A stretch of 53,666 nucleotides of DNA from an uncultured beta proteobacterium (GCA_903839085.1 CAIMBE010000166.1:1-53666), one strand, 5' to 3'. Shown: positions 1-10,635, counted from the first letter of the stretch. Notes: generated by a model from the letters alone, not told the origin. Made by a program: numbers and translations.

Positions 1-111
1 CACGGCCGCAGGCGCGGCGGCTTGTGCCTGCACCAGGCCCGGGCTGAGCGTGAGCAGCAGGCCCAGCGCGCAGGCGCAGCTTGCCAGGGTTCGGGTTAGC
101 TTGGTTTGCAC
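1..111 (-). CDS. Partial gene: N-terminus of an exported protein
   Basis: Only the first 37 codons are inside the window; the gene continues leftwards beyond base 1. It reads from a GTG start at 111, with AAAGGAA a few bases upstream as ribosome binding site. The N-terminus has two basic residues (K4, R8), then a hydrophobic Leu/Ala/Cys core, then a small-residue stretch ending in VQAQA, followed by an Ala/Pro-rich segment. This is the pattern of a Sec signal peptide with cleavage near residue 30. The mature protein is not visible, so no function can be given. Confidence 0.55.
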   Translation of the reverse strand, partial: MQTKLTRTLASCACALGLLLTLSPGLVQAQAAAPAAV

Positions 112-311
112 TGTGTTTCCTTTGACTGAGGGGGAGGGGGCGTCACCCTAATCATCCCAAGGGTGCCGGCACCCTTGGACGCCAAGTGGCGCAGTATAGG
201 TGCATTTGAGCCAGGAGTCGCGCGCTTGCCGGAAACAGCCCATCGTCAATTCGAAGTCATGGAATGTCTGCTTGAGAGGGGGCCGACTGCCCCGGCCGCG
301 GCGTTCGGGCC

Positions 312-476
312 TTACTTGTCCGGAATCACGGCATCGGCAAGCGCCCCTGCTGCCTTGACGGTCGCCTTGACGCCGGTCGCGACGACGGTGACGGCAGCGT
401 CGGCAACCGCGATCACGGCGCACCCGCCCATGCTTGTCACGAGGATGCAAAGAAGCAGGATTCGGGGCAGTGTCAT
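312..476 (-). CDS. Small NF038104-type lipoprotein
   Basis: A 54-residue protein from the ATG at 476. A hydrophobic signal segment (LPRILLLCILVTSM) ends in a lipobox-like MGGC, so Cys18 would be lipidated. The mature part is a short Ala/Val-rich helix ending in VIPDK. Small proteobacterial lipoproteins with GCAVIAVADAAV-like starts form the family NF038104, which I recognise from pattern only; its function is unknown. An in-frame TTG at 530 would add 18 residues before the signal peptide and is less likely. No strong Shine-Dalgarno is visible at either start. The gene stands alone. Confidence 0.6.
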   Translation of the reverse strand: MTLPRILLLCILVTSMGGCAVIAVADAAVTVVATGVKATVKAAGALADAVIPDK

Positions 477-705
477 GGTCGGCGGCCGATCAAAGTGGCT
501 GAAAGACAAGAGACGGGTTCCGTGCTGCAATTCGACTTTTCAGACATCGGACAACGGCATTGTCACAGAATCTGCAAGCGTGTGGAGAAAACGCAGGCAA
601 GATCGGGTTGCACAGCGGCGGTTTTGATGGAATGCAATAAAGTTTCACTTGCCTTGGTCGGCAGTGTCGCTGGGCAGCGTGAATATTTCACAACGGAGAA
701 GCTGA

Positions 706-1686
706 ATGGGTCGCTGGCTGGACATGATTGCCTCACGACAATTGGCGCGACGTATCGCACTGGATGCCGGCATGCACGCCCTGGCCGGCATGGTCGACTT
801 GCTGCCAGGCATGAAACGGCGCATGGCAGACTGTCGCCTGTTTGAAGATATCGAATACGCCCGTCATGGCCGCAGCCCATTGCGTCTTGACATCCTGCAA
901 CCGACCGGTCCGGGGCCGCATCCAGTGCTGGTCTACCTGCACGGGGGCGGTTTCGCCATTGGATCCAAGCGCACGCACCGGGCGCTGGCTGCTGCCTATG
1001 CGTCACAGGGGTATCTGGTGTGCAATGTCGATTACAGGCTGGCGCCAAAGTATCCGTTTCCGGCAGCGCTTGAGGATGCCTGTGCCGCCTGGCTGTGGAT
1101 GGCAGACCATGTCGTCGACTATGAAGGCGACCCGCTGCGCGCGGGTCTGGCAGGCGAATCTGCCGGCGCCAATCTCGCGCTCGCGGTCACGCTGGCCTGC
1201 TGCACGCCACGACCCGAACCATTTGCGAGGCCGCTTTTCGAGCGCGCCCTGCGCCCGCGCGCCGCGCTGCTTTATTGCGGCTTTCTGCAGACCAGCATGC
1301 CCGAGCGCCATCAACGCTCGGGTATGTCGGAATTCGCGGCCGGCATTGCGACCGATGCGGCACGCTCTTACCTTGGAAAATTCGCCAGCCACCCGTCTTC
1401 TGCGCAAGCACTGGCTGACCCGCTGTGCATCTTGGAAGACATCCGGGCGGAACCCGGCCTGCCGCCCATGTTCATTGCGGCCGGACTTGACGACCCGGTC
1501 GTAACAGACTCCGAGCGGCTCGAACGTGCCTTGCGACGGATCAGCTCCCCTTGCAGTGCCCACTATTACCCGGGCGAGAACCATGCCTTTCACATCATGT
1601 TCTGGCGAGCCCGGGCGCTTCAATGCTGGCGTGACAGTTTTGAATTTCTTCGGCGATGGCTGCCGGTTCAGGCACAGCCAGAATAG
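706..1686 (+). CDS. Alpha/beta hydrolase (HSL/acetyl-esterase type)
   Basis: A 326-residue cytosolic hydrolase of the hormone-sensitive-lipase class, predicted to cleave short acyl or carboxyl esters. The oxyanion-hole motif HGGGF is at residues 79-83 and the nucleophile elbow GESAG at 150-154 (Ser152). The acid is in AGLDDPVV (Asp262 or 263) and the catalytic His is His293 in GENHAFH. The triad is complete and the length is normal. The ATG at 706 has GGAGA eight bases upstream. There is no signal peptide. It converges on the DUF2889 gene and has no operon partner. The substrate cannot be read from sequence. Confidence 0.88.
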   Translation: MGRWLDMIASRQLARRIALDAGMHALAGMVDLLPGMKRRMADCRLFEDIEYARHGRSPLRLDILQPTGPGPHPVLVYLHGGGFAIGSKRTHRALAAAYASQGYLVCNVDYRLAPKYPFPAALEDACAAWLWMADHVVDYEGDPLRAGLAGESAGANLALAVTLACCTPRPEPFARPLFERALRPRAALLYCGFLQTSMPERHQRSGMSEFAAGIATDAARSYLGKFASHPSSAQALADPLCILEDIRAEPGLPPMFIAAGLDDPVVTDSERLERALRRISSPCSAHYYPGENHAFHIMFWRARALQCWRDSFEFLRRWLPVQAQPE

Positions 1687-1747
1687 CTGGCAGCAGTTCG
1701 TGGTTTGAGGCTGGCGCAACGAACAATTGGCCATAGGCCGGAAGCAG

Positions 1748-2317
1748 CTACCCCGACTTGACCTCCTTCGCACCGGTCTTGGTTTGCCGGCCGAAGAAAA
1801 CGGGGTGGACGCGTTGAACCGTCGGTCCATTGAAATCCCATGTCATGCATTTGCCAACGTAGTGCGGCGGGCCTTGCACAGGATCGCCAGTCGGTTCCTC
1901 CGGAATTGTCTGGAAAGCGACCGTCGCCATGTTGAACAGAAGTTCCCGCAAGTGGGCGCAGCCCCGAATGCCTCCCAGATTGCGCTCGATGGCTTGCCGC
2001 CATCCCGGCCCCACCGTGCAACCGATCATCATCTGCATCGGTGCTTGCACCAGCGGGCATTCGGGGTGCGGCACGTCATCCATGGCGACGGCGATTTCGC
2101 GCACCACCAGCGCGTCGTCAATCGTGAGCCTTATCGTCATGTTGTGGATCAACTCCCCGGGCTGCCAGACCCCAACTCGGGGAATATCAAGGACCTGGGG
2201 CTTTGTGTCGCGCATTTCAGCTTCGATATCCCACAGGCTGTCATCTCGAAGGTAGCCGCGGAACACGACGCTACGGTCATGCAGGCGGGTTCTTGGTTGG
2301 TGTGGTGGCAATGGCAA
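1748..2317 (-). CDS. DUF2889 domain-containing protein
   Basis: A 189-residue protein matching the DUF2889 pattern: RGYLRDDSLWDIEAEMRDTK near residues 20-40, then IRLTIDDALVVREI, IGCTVGPGWRQAI, and GGIRGCAHLRELL followed by MATVAFQTIPEE. The biochemical function of the family is unknown. The likely start is a TTG at 2317, giving the MPLPPHQ N-terminus usual for the family; no ATG is nearby. A 209-codon frame on the opposite strand covers the same DNA but matches nothing. The gene is convergent with the esterase and lies about 100 bp from tRNA-Pro, both read on the minus strand. Confidence 0.8.
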   Translation of the reverse strand: MPLPPHQPRTRLHDRSVVFRGYLRDDSLWDIEAEMRDTKPQVLDIPRVGVWQPGELIHNMTIRLTIDDALVVREIAVAMDDVPHPECPLVQAPMQMMIGCTVGPGWRQAIERNLGGIRGCAHLRELLFNMATVAFQTIPEEPTGDPVQGPPHYVGKCMTWDFNGPTVQRVHPVFFGRQTKTGAKEVKSG

Positions 2318-2415
2318 TTGAAGATCTCTTGTGAAAGTGAACAGGAGCGACTTTAGCCCCTTTCAATGAAAAAGGTCCCCAAGAATTTCTCCTTGGAGAC
2401 CTTTGTCAGACCTCA

Positions 2416-2492
<77 letters not shown>

Positions 2493-2571
2493 AATACTTG
2501 CTAGCGCTCAATGCGTGAATTTTAACCCAAGGGAAGCACGCAGTGGATTGACCTGGCGATTTGGTGCGGCA

Positions 2572-2874
2572 TCAGGGACGACCAACGCCGTATTTCAAAT
2601 TTTGCCGGGCGACGGCGAGTTCGTCATCGGTAAATAGAGGCTTGAATTTGGTCTGCAAAGCGACGCTCTCCAGCGACAGGTCCAGTCGGGAGGCATTCAC
2701 CAGATTGGCAAAGCCCGCGGACATCTTTCCAGACTGAAGCAAACGTTTCGTGGTCTCAAGGTGCCCGTACTTGACCAACATGATCCGCAGATCAGGGGCC
2801 TTTACTCCGCAAATCTTTTCTGCCTCCGAAACAGCATGTTCAACCGCGTTGGCAAAGTCCTGCTTAATTCCCAT
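2572..2874 (-). CDS. Small conserved-looking protein of unknown function
   Basis: A 100-residue protein from the ATG at 2874 (MGIKQDFAN), preceded by GGGGAA at workable spacing. A GTG at 2949 would add 25 residues of low-complexity look and is less likely. The C-terminal half ([10 protein letters not shown], then [29 protein letters not shown]) resembles a helical tail I have seen in many unrelated hypothetical proteins: a RLDLTVE-like motif followed by LFTDEEL and an ARxxL helix. No catalytic motif, signal or membrane segment is visible. It lies just downstream of ispB in the same direction and may be cotranscribed. Function unknown. Confidence 0.55.
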   Translation of the reverse strand: MGIKQDFANAVEHAVSEAEKICGVKAPDLRIMLVKYGHLETTKRLLQSGKMSAGFANLVNASRLDLSLESVALQTKFKPLFTDDELAVARQNLKYGVGRP

Positions 2875-2949
2875 TGCAATCGGTTCCCCGTCCTGATCGG
2901 GCGCTATAAAGTTGACGCGATGAGTGCCATCACGGGCGCCCCCATGCAC

Positions 2950-3942
2950 TCACGACTGGCGCTCGAGCAGCTGCGCGGCCAGTTGCACAAGGCAGTCCGT
3001 GTGTGGGCCCGCCGGGAACAGCTGGGCCGCAGCGATTGCTCGCTGTGCCTCATGCCTGGCGGCCAGGCGGGCAACGTCCAGCGCGCCGGTTGATCTGACG
3101 ATCTGGACAACTTCATCGAGCATCGCAACGCCGCCAGTCTCAATGGCCACCCTGACGGTGTCCCGCTGCGCCGAAGTTCCGCGCTGCATGGCCGCAATCA
3201 GGGGCAGCGTTGCCTTGCCCTCGCGCAAATCGTCGCCTACGTTTTTTCCCATGACAGCCGCTTCGCCGGTGTAGTCAAGGACGTCATCAATGACCTGGAA
3301 GGCGGTGCCGATTGCCTGCCCATAGTCAGCGCAAAGTTCTTCCATCTCCGGCGCGCTTTCTGAGAGGATCGCGCCAACCCGGGCGCTGGCCTCGAATAAT
3401 TTGGCGGTCTTGGAGCGGATCACCTGGATGTATCCGCTCTCATCGAGCGCCGGATTGTGCATGTTCATCAGCTGCATCACCTCGCCCTCGGCGATGACAT
3501 TGGTGGCATCGGCCAGCACCTCCATGACCCGCATGCTCTGTGCGTCAACCATCATCTGAAAGGCGCGCGAATACAGGAAATCACCGACCAGCACGCTGGC
3601 CGGGTTGCCGAAAGTTTCATTGGCAGTTGCATTGCCGCGGCGCATGGCCGAATCATCGACCACATCGTCATGCAACAAGGTCGCGGTATGGATGAACTCC
3701 ACCACGGCCGCCAGATTGAAGCGTTGTTTGCCGCGATAGCCCAGGGCGCCACAGACCAGCAGCATCAGGGCGGGCCGCAGGCGTTTGCCACCCGCTGCGA
3801 TGATGTAGCGCGAAACCTGGCCGATCAGCGGTACGCCCGAACTTAGTCGCTGGGCGATGACACGATCAACTTCACGCATGTCCTGCGCAATGATGGACAG
3901 GTCGGCAACGGTGCTGGATGAGGTGACTTGCAAGGCGTTCAA
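2950..3942 (-). CDS. ispB: Octaprenyl diphosphate synthase (trans-polyprenyl synthase)
   Basis: A 330-residue E-type polyprenyl diphosphate synthase. It extends farnesyl diphosphate with isopentenyl diphosphate to make the ubiquinone side chain. GGKRLRP (51-57) binds the substrate diphosphate. The first aspartate-rich motif DDVVDD is at 92-97 and the second, DDVLD, at 219-223. Length is normal. The only start that keeps the full N-terminus is a TTG at 3942, just after an in-frame TGA; the first ATG is codon 22, inside the homologous region. It is divergent from rplU, the usual betaproteobacterial arrangement. The chain length made (C40) is inferred from the clade, not visible. Confidence 0.93.
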   Translation of the reverse strand: MNALQVTSSSTVADLSIIAQDMREVDRVIAQRLSSGVPLIGQVSRYIIAAGGKRLRPALMLLVCGALGYRGKQRFNLAAVVEFIHTATLLHDDVVDDSAMRRGNATANETFGNPASVLVGDFLYSRAFQMMVDAQSMRVMEVLADATNVIAEGEVMQLMNMHNPALDESGYIQVIRSKTAKLFEASARVGAILSESAPEMEELCADYGQAIGTAFQVIDDVLDYTGEAAVMGKNVGDDLREGKATLPLIAAMQRGTSAQRDTVRVAIETGGVAMLDEVVQIVRSTGALDVARLAARHEAQRAIAAAQLFPAGPHTDCLVQLAAQLLERQS

Positions 3943-3958
3943 GAAGTTGTTTGATCAG

Positions 3959-3987
3959 ATTATAGGAAGCGGGGAGCGATGAAATTG
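3959..3987 (-). promoter_or_regulatory. Candidate sigma-70 promoter for ispB
   Basis: On the minus strand a perfect TATAAT lies at 3964-3959. The -35 hexamer at 17-bp spacing (CAATTT) is poor. Transcription would begin only about ten bases before the TTG start of ispB. Confidence 0.4.
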
Positions 3988-4026
3988 AAGGCTGGTCCGA
4001 GGTCGGATCAAAATTCGTCACTATGT

Positions 4027-4032
4027 TATAGT
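4027..4032 (+). promoter_or_regulatory. Candidate -10 element for rplU operon
   Basis: TATAGT sits about 50 bp upstream of the rplU start, in the divergent ispB-rplU gap where a strong ribosomal-protein promoter is expected. No good -35 hexamer is seen at 17 bp, so the exact promoter is uncertain. Confidence 0.3.
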
Positions 4033-4081
4033 ACCGGGCTCTGTGAAAATCCGTTCCCAGAGCAAATATGAAGAGGTCAAC

Positions 4082-4393
4082 ATGTACGCGGTCATAAAAA
4101 CCGGCGGCAAGCAATATCGCGTTGCAGCCGGCGAAAAAATTAAAGTAGAACAGATTGCTGCGGACGTAGGCCAAGAGATTGTGTTCGACCAGGTTTTGGC
4201 AGTCGGAAACGGCGCCGAACTGAAGGTGGGTACTCCCTTGGTGTCCGGCGCAACGGTGAGTGTCACGGTAGTGGCTCACGGCAAGCACGACAAGGTAAGC
4301 ATCTTCAAGATGCGCCGTCGCAAGCATTACCAGAAACGTCAAGGGCATCGTCAACAGTTCACTGAACTGCTGGTTGGTGTGATTTCATCCTGA
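4082..4393 (+). CDS. rplU: 50S ribosomal protein L21
   Basis: A 103-residue L21, a primary 23S rRNA-binding protein of the large subunit. The start [14 protein letters not shown] and the C-terminal [20 protein letters not shown] are diagnostic. The ATG at 4082 has GAAGAGG upstream; an in-frame ATG at 4043 would add 13 atypical residues and is rejected. First gene of rplU-rpmA-obgE-proB. Confidence 0.97.
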   Translation: MYAVIKTGGKQYRVAAGEKIKVEQIAADVGQEIVFDQVLAVGNGAELKVGTPLVSGATVSVTVVAHGKHDKVSIFKMRRRKHYQKRQGHRQQFTELLVGVISS

Positions 4394-4444
4394 TAACTTG
4401 CGGGGCGGGCATTTAGCTCTGCCCTCAACTGACTAGAGAAGATC

Positions 4445-4702
4445 ATGGCACAGAAAAAAGGCGGCGGCTCTACGCGAAACGGGCGCGATTCGATGCCCAA
4501 AATGCTCGGCGTGAAGAAGTTCGGTGGTGAACTGATCAGCGCTGGTTCGATCATCGTCCGCCAGCGCGGCACCAAGTTTCATCCTGGCAGCAACGTTGGC
4601 ATTGGCAAGGATCACACGCTCTTTGCGCTGGTTGACGGCAATGTCCTGTTTGCGACCAAAGGCGCGTTGAACAAGCAGACGGTGAGCGTTATCGCTGCAT
4701 AA
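4445..4702 (+). CDS. rpmA: 50S ribosomal protein L27
   Basis: An 85-residue L27, whose basic N-terminus ([16 protein letters not shown]) reaches toward the peptidyl-transferase centre. The conserved [21 protein letters not shown] stretch spans roughly residues 39-59. Length is full. It is 51 bp after rplU in the same operon and is followed by a hairpin terminator before obgE. Confidence 0.97.
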   Translation: MAQKKGGGSTRNGRDSMPKMLGVKKFGGELISAGSIIVRQRGTKFHPGSNVGIGKDHTLFALVDGNVLFATKGALNKQTVSVIAA

Positions 4703-4724
4703 TTTGCCGGGGACTCCCAATTGA

Positions 4725-4751
4725 AACCCTGCGCACTGCGCGGGGTTTTTC
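4725..4751 (+). terminator. Rho-independent terminator after rpmA
   Basis: A GC-rich stem (AACCCTGCGC with GCGCGGGGTT, loop ACT) runs directly into a T5 tract. It lies between rpmA and obgE, so it probably attenuates rather than blocks transcription into obgE, which starts about 20 bp later. Confidence 0.75.
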
Positions 4752-4767
4752 GTTTATATAGCCTTGA

Positions 4768-5838
<1,071 letters not shown>

Positions 5839-5897
5839 AGGCTCGAGGCCATTGATTTGACAGCGCCGCACGCCTGATCCGGGCGTGAAAGGCAAGA

Positions 5898-7034
5898 ATG
5901 ATTATGAAAAATTCGTCGTCCGTGCTACGCGATGCCAGGCGCATCGTTATCAAAGTAGGCTCCAGCCTGGTGACCGACGAGGGGCGCGGGCTGGATGAGG
6001 CAGCCATCGGCGAATGGTGCCGCCAGATGGCCTTGCTGGTGCAAGACCAGCGCGAGGTCATCATGGTTTCCAGCGGTGCCATTGCCGAGGGCATGAAGCG
6101 CCTGGGCTGGTCGCATCGACCGCACGAAGTACATGAGTTGCAGGCCGCCGCCGCTGTCGGGCAGATGGGCCTGGCCCAGGTGTACGAGAGCAAACTGCGG
6201 GAAAACGGCCTGCGCAGCGCGCAGGTTCTGCTGACGCACGCCGATCTGGCAGATCGTGAACGCTACCTCAACGCGCGCTCGACCCTGCTGACGCTGCTCA
6301 AACTTGGGGTTGTGCCGGTCATCAATGAAAACGACACGGTGGTCAACGACGAGATCAAGTTTGGCGACAACGATACGCTGGGTGCGCTGGTCGCCAACCT
6401 GGTCGAGGCCGATGCCCTGGTGATTCTGACCGACCAGAATGGCCTGTACGACGCCGATCCACGCAAGGAGCCTGCCGCACGGCTGGTGCATCAGGCCAGG
6501 GCAGGGGACGCATCGCTGGAACTGATGGCAGGCGGCGCTGGTTCGAGCCTTGGGCGCGGCGGCATGATCACCAAGATACTGGCGGCCAAGAGGGCGGCCG
6601 GCTCGGGCGCCTCGACCGTGATCGCCTGGGGACGCGAGCCTGATGTGCTGCTGCGACTGGGTCGCGGCGAGTCAATCGGCACGCTGCTGCTGGCACAGAC
6701 GCAGAAGACCCAGGCGCGCAAGCAGTGGATTGCAGATCACCTTCAGTTGCGAGGCTCGGTGACCGTCGATGCGGGTGCCGCGTCGAAACTGCGTGCAGAA
6801 GGGAAAAGCCTGCTGCCGATCGGCATGACCGCAGTGGAGGGAGATTTTTCGCGCGGTGACGTGATTGCCATCCGCGACTCGGGCGGGGTTGAGATGGCAC
6901 GCGGATTGGCCAACTACGCCAGCGCCGAGGCGCGCCTGATCTGTCGCAAGCCGTCCGGCGAATTTGAAAGGCTCCTGGGTTATGCGGCGGAGCCTGAGAT
7001 GGTGCATCGGGACAATCTTGTGCTGACCCGCTGA
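5898..7034 (+). CDS. proB: Glutamate 5-kinase
   Basis: A 378-residue enzyme catalysing ATP-dependent phosphorylation of L-glutamate, the first step of proline synthesis. The amino-acid-kinase domain starts with [11 protein letters not shown] (16-26), includes VSSGAIAEG and NENDTVV in the substrate site, and has the nucleotide-site motif [13 protein letters not shown] domain occupies about residues 285-370. AAAGG lies six bases before the ATG at 5898; the ATG two codons later is also possible. It follows obgE by 59 bp. proA is not in this window. Confidence 0.96.
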   Translation: MIMKNSSSVLRDARRIVIKVGSSLVTDEGRGLDEAAIGEWCRQMALLVQDQREVIMVSSGAIAEGMKRLGWSHRPHEVHELQAAAAVGQMGLAQVYESKLRENGLRSAQVLLTHADLADRERYLNARSTLLTLLKLGVVPVINENDTVVNDEIKFGDNDTLGALVANLVEADALVILTDQNGLYDADPRKEPAARLVHQARAGDASLELMAGGAGSSLGRGGMITKILAAKRAAGSGASTVIAWGREPDVLLRLGRGESIGTLLLAQTQKTQARKQWIADHLQLRGSVTVDAGAASKLRAEGKSLLPIGMTAVEGDFSRGDVIAIRDSGGVEMARGLANYASAEARLICRKPSGEFERLLGYAAEPEMVHRDNLVLTR

Positions 7035-7056
7035 AGCAGGACCGGCCCCGAAGCAC

Positions 7057-7704
7057 TCAGGCGTCAGGGGTTTTTTCCGCGTGCTGCGCGCAGGAATTGG
7101 TTTGTGGATCAGGTTCGAAGGTCCCGCCCGGGGGTAACTCGAAGTTGGCTCCTGCGACACCCTCCTGTTCGGATCCCGCGTCGGACTCGTGCGGTCGCAT
7201 TCCCTGGCGCAGGAAACGGTTTCTGTATTCGTTGCGCGGCAGATGGCGTGCCAGTTCAGTCAGGGCCATTTCATAGACGCCGCGTTTGAACTCGACCACC
7301 GCGTCCAGCGGCACCCAATAGTCGTTCCAGCGCCAGGCGTCGAACTCCGGATGGTCGGTGGCGCGCAGGTTCAAATCCCAGTCGTTACCCAGCAGTTGCA
7401 ACAGGAACCAGATCTGTTTCTGGCCTTTGTAATGGCCGCGCGCATCACGGCGAATATATCTGTCCGGCACCTCATAGCGCAACCAGTCTCGGGTACGGGC
7501 CAATATGCGAATATGCTCACGATGGAGCCCGACTTCCTCGTGCAGTTCGCGGACCATCGCCTGTTCAGGGGTTTCCCCCCGGTCAATGCCACCCTGCGGA
7601 AACTGCCACGAGTGCGTACGTATTCGCTTGCCCCAGAAGACCTGATTTTTCTGGTTGAGCAGGATGATGCCGACATTGGGCCGAAAGCCGTCCCGGTCAA
7701 GCAT
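7057..7704 (-). CDS. rppH: RNA pyrophosphohydrolase
   Basis: A 215-residue Nudix enzyme that converts the 5' triphosphate of mRNA to a monophosphate and so starts RNase E decay. The N-terminus [17 protein letters not shown] and [18 protein letters not shown] are diagnostic. The Nudix box lies at 38-60 (G-x5-E-x7-REL-x-EE-x-G-L all present). The ATG at 7704 is preferred to an in-frame TTG at 7710. The body ends near residue 160; a longer, Glu/Pro-rich, probably unstructured tail follows, as in other betaproteobacteria. Convergent with proB, divergent from proS. Confidence 0.95.
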   Translation of the reverse strand: MLDRDGFRPNVGIILLNQKNQVFWGKRIRTHSWQFPQGGIDRGETPEQAMVRELHEEVGLHREHIRILARTRDWLRYEVPDRYIRRDARGHYKGQKQIWFLLQLLGNDWDLNLRATDHPEFDAWRWNDYWVPLDAVVEFKRGVYEMALTELARHLPRNEYRNRFLRQGMRPHESDAGSEQEGVAGANFELPPGGTFEPDPQTNSCAQHAEKTPDA

Positions 7705-7733
7705 AATCAAACCCCAATTCTTAAACTGCTTCC

Positions 7734-7761
7734 ATTATGCACAGCAAGCGCTGCGTATCAA
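7734..7761 (-). promoter_or_regulatory. Probable sigma-70 promoter for rppH
   Basis: On the minus strand TTGATA (7761-7756) and CATAAT (7739-7734) are 16 bp apart. Both hexamers differ from consensus at one or two positions. The predicted transcript start is about 23 nt before the rppH ATG. Confidence 0.55.
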
Positions 7762-7795
7762 GGGGCGCAGCCCTTAGTATTTTCAAAGTTCCGCC

Positions 7796-9538
7796 ATGAA
7801 AGCTTCTCAATTCTTCATCTCAACCCTCAAGGAAGCGCCTGCGGATGCCGAGGTGGTCAGCCATAAGCTGATGATGCGCGCCGGCATGATCAAGAAACTT
7901 GGCGCCGGTATCTACACGCTGATGCCCCTGGGTTTGCGTGTCGTCCGAAAAATCGAAGCCATTGTGCGCGAGGAGATGAATCGTTCCGGGGCGGTGGAGT
8001 TGAGCATGCCGGTGGTGCAACCGGCCGAGCTTTGGCAGGAGACCGGACGCTTTGAGACCAACGGTCCGGAACTGCTGCGCATCAAGGATCGTCATGATCG
8101 TGATTTTGTGATCCAGCCGACCAGCGAGGAGGTGGTGACCGATATCGCTCGACAGGAGATCCGAAGTTACAAACAACTGCCAAGAAATTTCTACCAGATT
8201 CAGACCAAGTTCCGCGATGAGCGCCGGCCCCGCTTTGGTCTGATGCGTGGCCGTGAGTTCATCATGAAGGACGCCTACAGCTTTGACCGCGACCAGCCCA
8301 GTGCCAAGGCCAGTTACGAAGTCATGGCGGCTGCCTACCGTCGCATCTTTGACCGTTTTGGTTTGAGTTATCGCGCGGTGGCCGCTGACAGCGGCGCCAT
8401 TGGCGGTGATTTAAGTGAGGAATTTCAGGTGATCGCAGCCACCGGCGAGGACGCTATCGTGTACTGCCCCGGCAGCGACTACGCTGCCAACATGGAAAAG
8501 GCGCAGGCGCAGGCTCCCACGGGCCCCCGGCCATCCCCGGCCAGGGCCCTCGCCACGACCGCGACCCCGGGTAAAAGCACCTGCGCCGACGTGGCCGATC
8601 TGCTGGGTGTGCCCCTGCAGACCACGGTGAAGTCGCTGGTTCTGGCGATCGATGAGAGTGACGAGGCGGGGCGGCTTGTTCAGACCGAAATCTGGCTTTT
8701 GCTGCTGCGCGGTGACCATGATATGAATGAGGTCAAGGTCGGCAAGCTGGCTGGCCTGGGCAATTACCGTTTTGCGACGGTACCCGAAATCGAGGATCAT
8801 TTTGGCTGCAAGCCAGGCTATCTGGGTCCGATTGGATTGAAAAAGCCGGTGCATATTCTGGTGGACCGCGATGTTGCCGTCATGAGCGACTGGATTTGCG
8901 GCGCCAACCAGGAAGACTTTCACCTGACGGGCGTGAACTGGGGCCGCGACTTGCCCGAACCGATCCGTGTGGCTGACCTGCGCAACGTGGTGGCCGGCGA
9001 TGCGTCACCCGATGGCCGCGGTCCGCTGGCGATCGAGCGCGGGATTGAAATTGGACACGTGTTCTACCTTGGCACCAAATACAGCAAGGCCATGAATGCC
9101 ACTTTTCTTGACGTCAACGGCAAACCGCAGTTCATGGAAATGGGCTGCTACGGTATTGGCATCACGCGACTTCCGGCTGCGGCGATCGAGCAAAACCATG
9201 ATGAGCGCGGCATCATCTGGCCCGATGCGCTGGCGCCGTTTACCGTGGTCTTGTGTCCGATCAGCCCGGACCGCTTCCCTGGTGTGGCTGAGGCGGCCGA
9301 CCAATTGCACGCGCAACTGCAGGCGGCCGGGGTGGACGTGATGCTGGACGACCGCGCCGAGCGCCCTGGCGCGATGTTTGCAGACTGGGAACTGATCGGC
9401 GTGCCGCACCGCATCACGATCGGGGATCGAGGCTTGAAGGCAGGCGAGGTCGAGTACCAGCACCGTCGCGACGCCGCTGCCACGGTGGTGCCCGTGACTG
9501 AGATATTTCATTTCCTTCAGGCCAGATTAAAGGTCTGA
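7796..9538 (+). CDS. proS: Prolyl-tRNA synthetase
   Basis: A 580-residue class II aminoacyl-tRNA synthetase of the bacterial type, charging tRNA-Pro. TSEE (109-112) and motif 2, [17 protein letters not shown] (139-155), form the active site. A YbaK-like editing insertion, which clears Ala-tRNA-Pro, runs from about residue 225 to 400. Motif 3 and the C-terminal anticodon-binding domain follow ([15 protein letters not shown] near the end). Full length. It is divergent from rppH and followed within 12 bp by a lytic transglycosylase gene. Confidence 0.97.
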   Translation: MKASQFFISTLKEAPADAEVVSHKLMMRAGMIKKLGAGIYTLMPLGLRVVRKIEAIVREEMNRSGAVELSMPVVQPAELWQETGRFETNGPELLRIKDRHDRDFVIQPTSEEVVTDIARQEIRSYKQLPRNFYQIQTKFRDERRPRFGLMRGREFIMKDAYSFDRDQPSAKASYEVMAAAYRRIFDRFGLSYRAVAADSGAIGGDLSEEFQVIAATGEDAIVYCPGSDYAANMEKAQAQAPTGPRPSPARALATTATPGKSTCADVADLLGVPLQTTVKSLVLAIDESDEAGRLVQTEIWLLLLRGDHDMNEVKVGKLAGLGNYRFATVPEIEDHFGCKPGYLGPIGLKKPVHILVDRDVAVMSDWICGANQEDFHLTGVNWGRDLPEPIRVADLRNVVAGDASPDGRGPLAIERGIEIGHVFYLGTKYSKAMNATFLDVNGKPQFMEMGCYGIGITRLPAAAIEQNHDERGIIWPDALAPFTVVLCPISPDRFPGVAEAADQLHAQLQAAGVDVMLDDRAERPGAMFADWELIGVPHRITIGDRGLKAGEVEYQHRRDAAATVVPVTEIFHFLQARLKV

Positions 9539-9549
9539 AGCTGCCCGGC

Positions 9550-10158
9550 ATGATCAGCAGGCGAACCGGCGTCCTGTCAGTGCTGACGGGGCTGGCCCTG
9601 CTCTTTCATGAGTCGACGCTGGCAGGCGCGCAGATCGAGGAACCGCTGGTGGATGCCGTGCGATCGGCACTGACATCGGCGGTGTCCAACAGCGCGCCGC
9701 CGGTGCCGGAGTTCGCGGATACGCAATCGCGCCTGGCCTACCTTCGCTGGCTCGGGCGCATGAGCGAGCGCCTGAAGCGACAAAAACCGGACTGGAATGT
9801 TCGCCGGGAATTTCTGCAGACGCTCTGGTATGAGAGCAGGCGAGCCGGTCTGGAGCCGGCATTGGTGCTGGCGCTGGTTCAGGTTGAGAGCAACTTCAGA
9901 AAATTCGCCGTCAGCAGCGTTGGTGCGCGCGGCTACATGCAGGTCATGCCGTTCTGGACGCGGCTTCTGGGCGATGGTGACGCCGCCAAGCTATTCCACA
10001 TGCAGACCAATCTGCGTTTCGGCTGTGTCATCCTGCGCCACTATCTGGACCGGGAGCAGGGCGACCTGTTCCTGGCGCTGGGACGCTACAACGGTTCGCG
10101 CGGGAAGACGCCGTATCCGAACGCGGTGCTCGGTGCCAGGAAACATTGGGAACTCTGA
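9550..10158 (+). CDS. Lytic transglycosylase, SLT domain
   Basis: A 202-residue exported murein hydrolase predicted to cleave MurNAc-GlcNAc bonds with formation of 1,6-anhydroMurNAc. A signal peptide spans about residues 1-28, ending at LAGAQ. The SLT fold starts near residue 85: catalytic Glu113 in LVQVESNF, then SSVGARGYMQVMP (122-134), and the AxxYN-like LGRYNGS near the end. Its start is 11 bp after proS, so it is probably cotranscribed. It is most like the short MltE/EmtA-like SLT proteins, but the exact subfamily is not certain. Confidence 0.88.
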   Translation: MISRRTGVLSVLTGLALLFHESTLAGAQIEEPLVDAVRSALTSAVSNSAPPVPEFADTQSRLAYLRWLGRMSERLKRQKPDWNVRREFLQTLWYESRRAGLEPALVLALVQVESNFRKFAVSSVGARGYMQVMPFWTRLLGDGDAAKLFHMQTNLRFGCVILRHYLDREQGDLFLALGRYNGSRGKTPYPNAVLGARKHWEL

Positions 10159-10204
10159 TTCCAGGCCGGGCAGACCAGGCAGCCCGAGACAATGCGCCCG
10201 TTCC

Positions 10205-10519
10205 TTAGTTGATCAGTTTCTGCAATTCTCCGCTTTCGTACATCTCGAGCATGATGTCAGAGCCGCCAATGAATTCGCCCTTGATGTAGAGTTGGGGAAC
10301 GGTGGGCCAATTGCTGTACTGCTTGATGCCCGAGCGAATCGCCTCGTCCTCAAGGACGTTCATCGTCTTCAGCGTCTTGAGATCGACGCCACAGGCCTGC
10401 AGAATCTGAATCGCACGCCCCGAAAAACCGCACTGCGGAAAATTGGCGTTGCCTTTCATGAAGAGCACCACCGGGTTTGACTTGACCAGTTCATCGATGC
10501 GCTGTTGTGTATCGCTCAT
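10205..10519 (-). CDS. grxD: Monothiol glutaredoxin Grx4
   Basis: A 104-residue CGFS-type glutaredoxin that carries a shared [2Fe-2S] cluster for delivery to Fe-S proteins. The motif QCGFSG has the single active Cys30; the upstream VVLFMKGN and downstream NWPTVPQLYIKGEFIGGSD are glutathione-binding. Length matches the family. The ATG is at 10519. It converges with the transglycosylase gene and is divergent from tsaD, so it is probably monocistronic. Confidence 0.96.
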   Translation of the reverse strand: MSDTQQRIDELVKSNPVVLFMKGNANFPQCGFSGRAIQILQACGVDLKTLKTMNVLEDEAIRSGIKQYSNWPTVPQLYIKGEFIGGSDIMLEMYESGELQKLIN

Positions 10520-10635
10520 ATTTCAAATTCCTTCTGCGTTAATGGCCCCATTATTCCATCTTGGGCGCGCATGTGTCGAGGGCGCCGTCGCTTGTCCTTT
10601 TTCTTGCGCCGGACGCATCACCTAAACTTGCCCCC

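Noticed and set aside
1727-2356. 209-codon plus-strand frame over the DUF2889 gene
   Set aside because: The minus-strand frame matches a known family along its length; this one matches nothing.
7041-7076. Possible terminator between proB and rppH
   Set aside because: There is a T6 run, but the only stem (GGCCCC with GGGGTT) needs two wobble pairs and a 17-nt loop; the T-run is also part of rppH codons.
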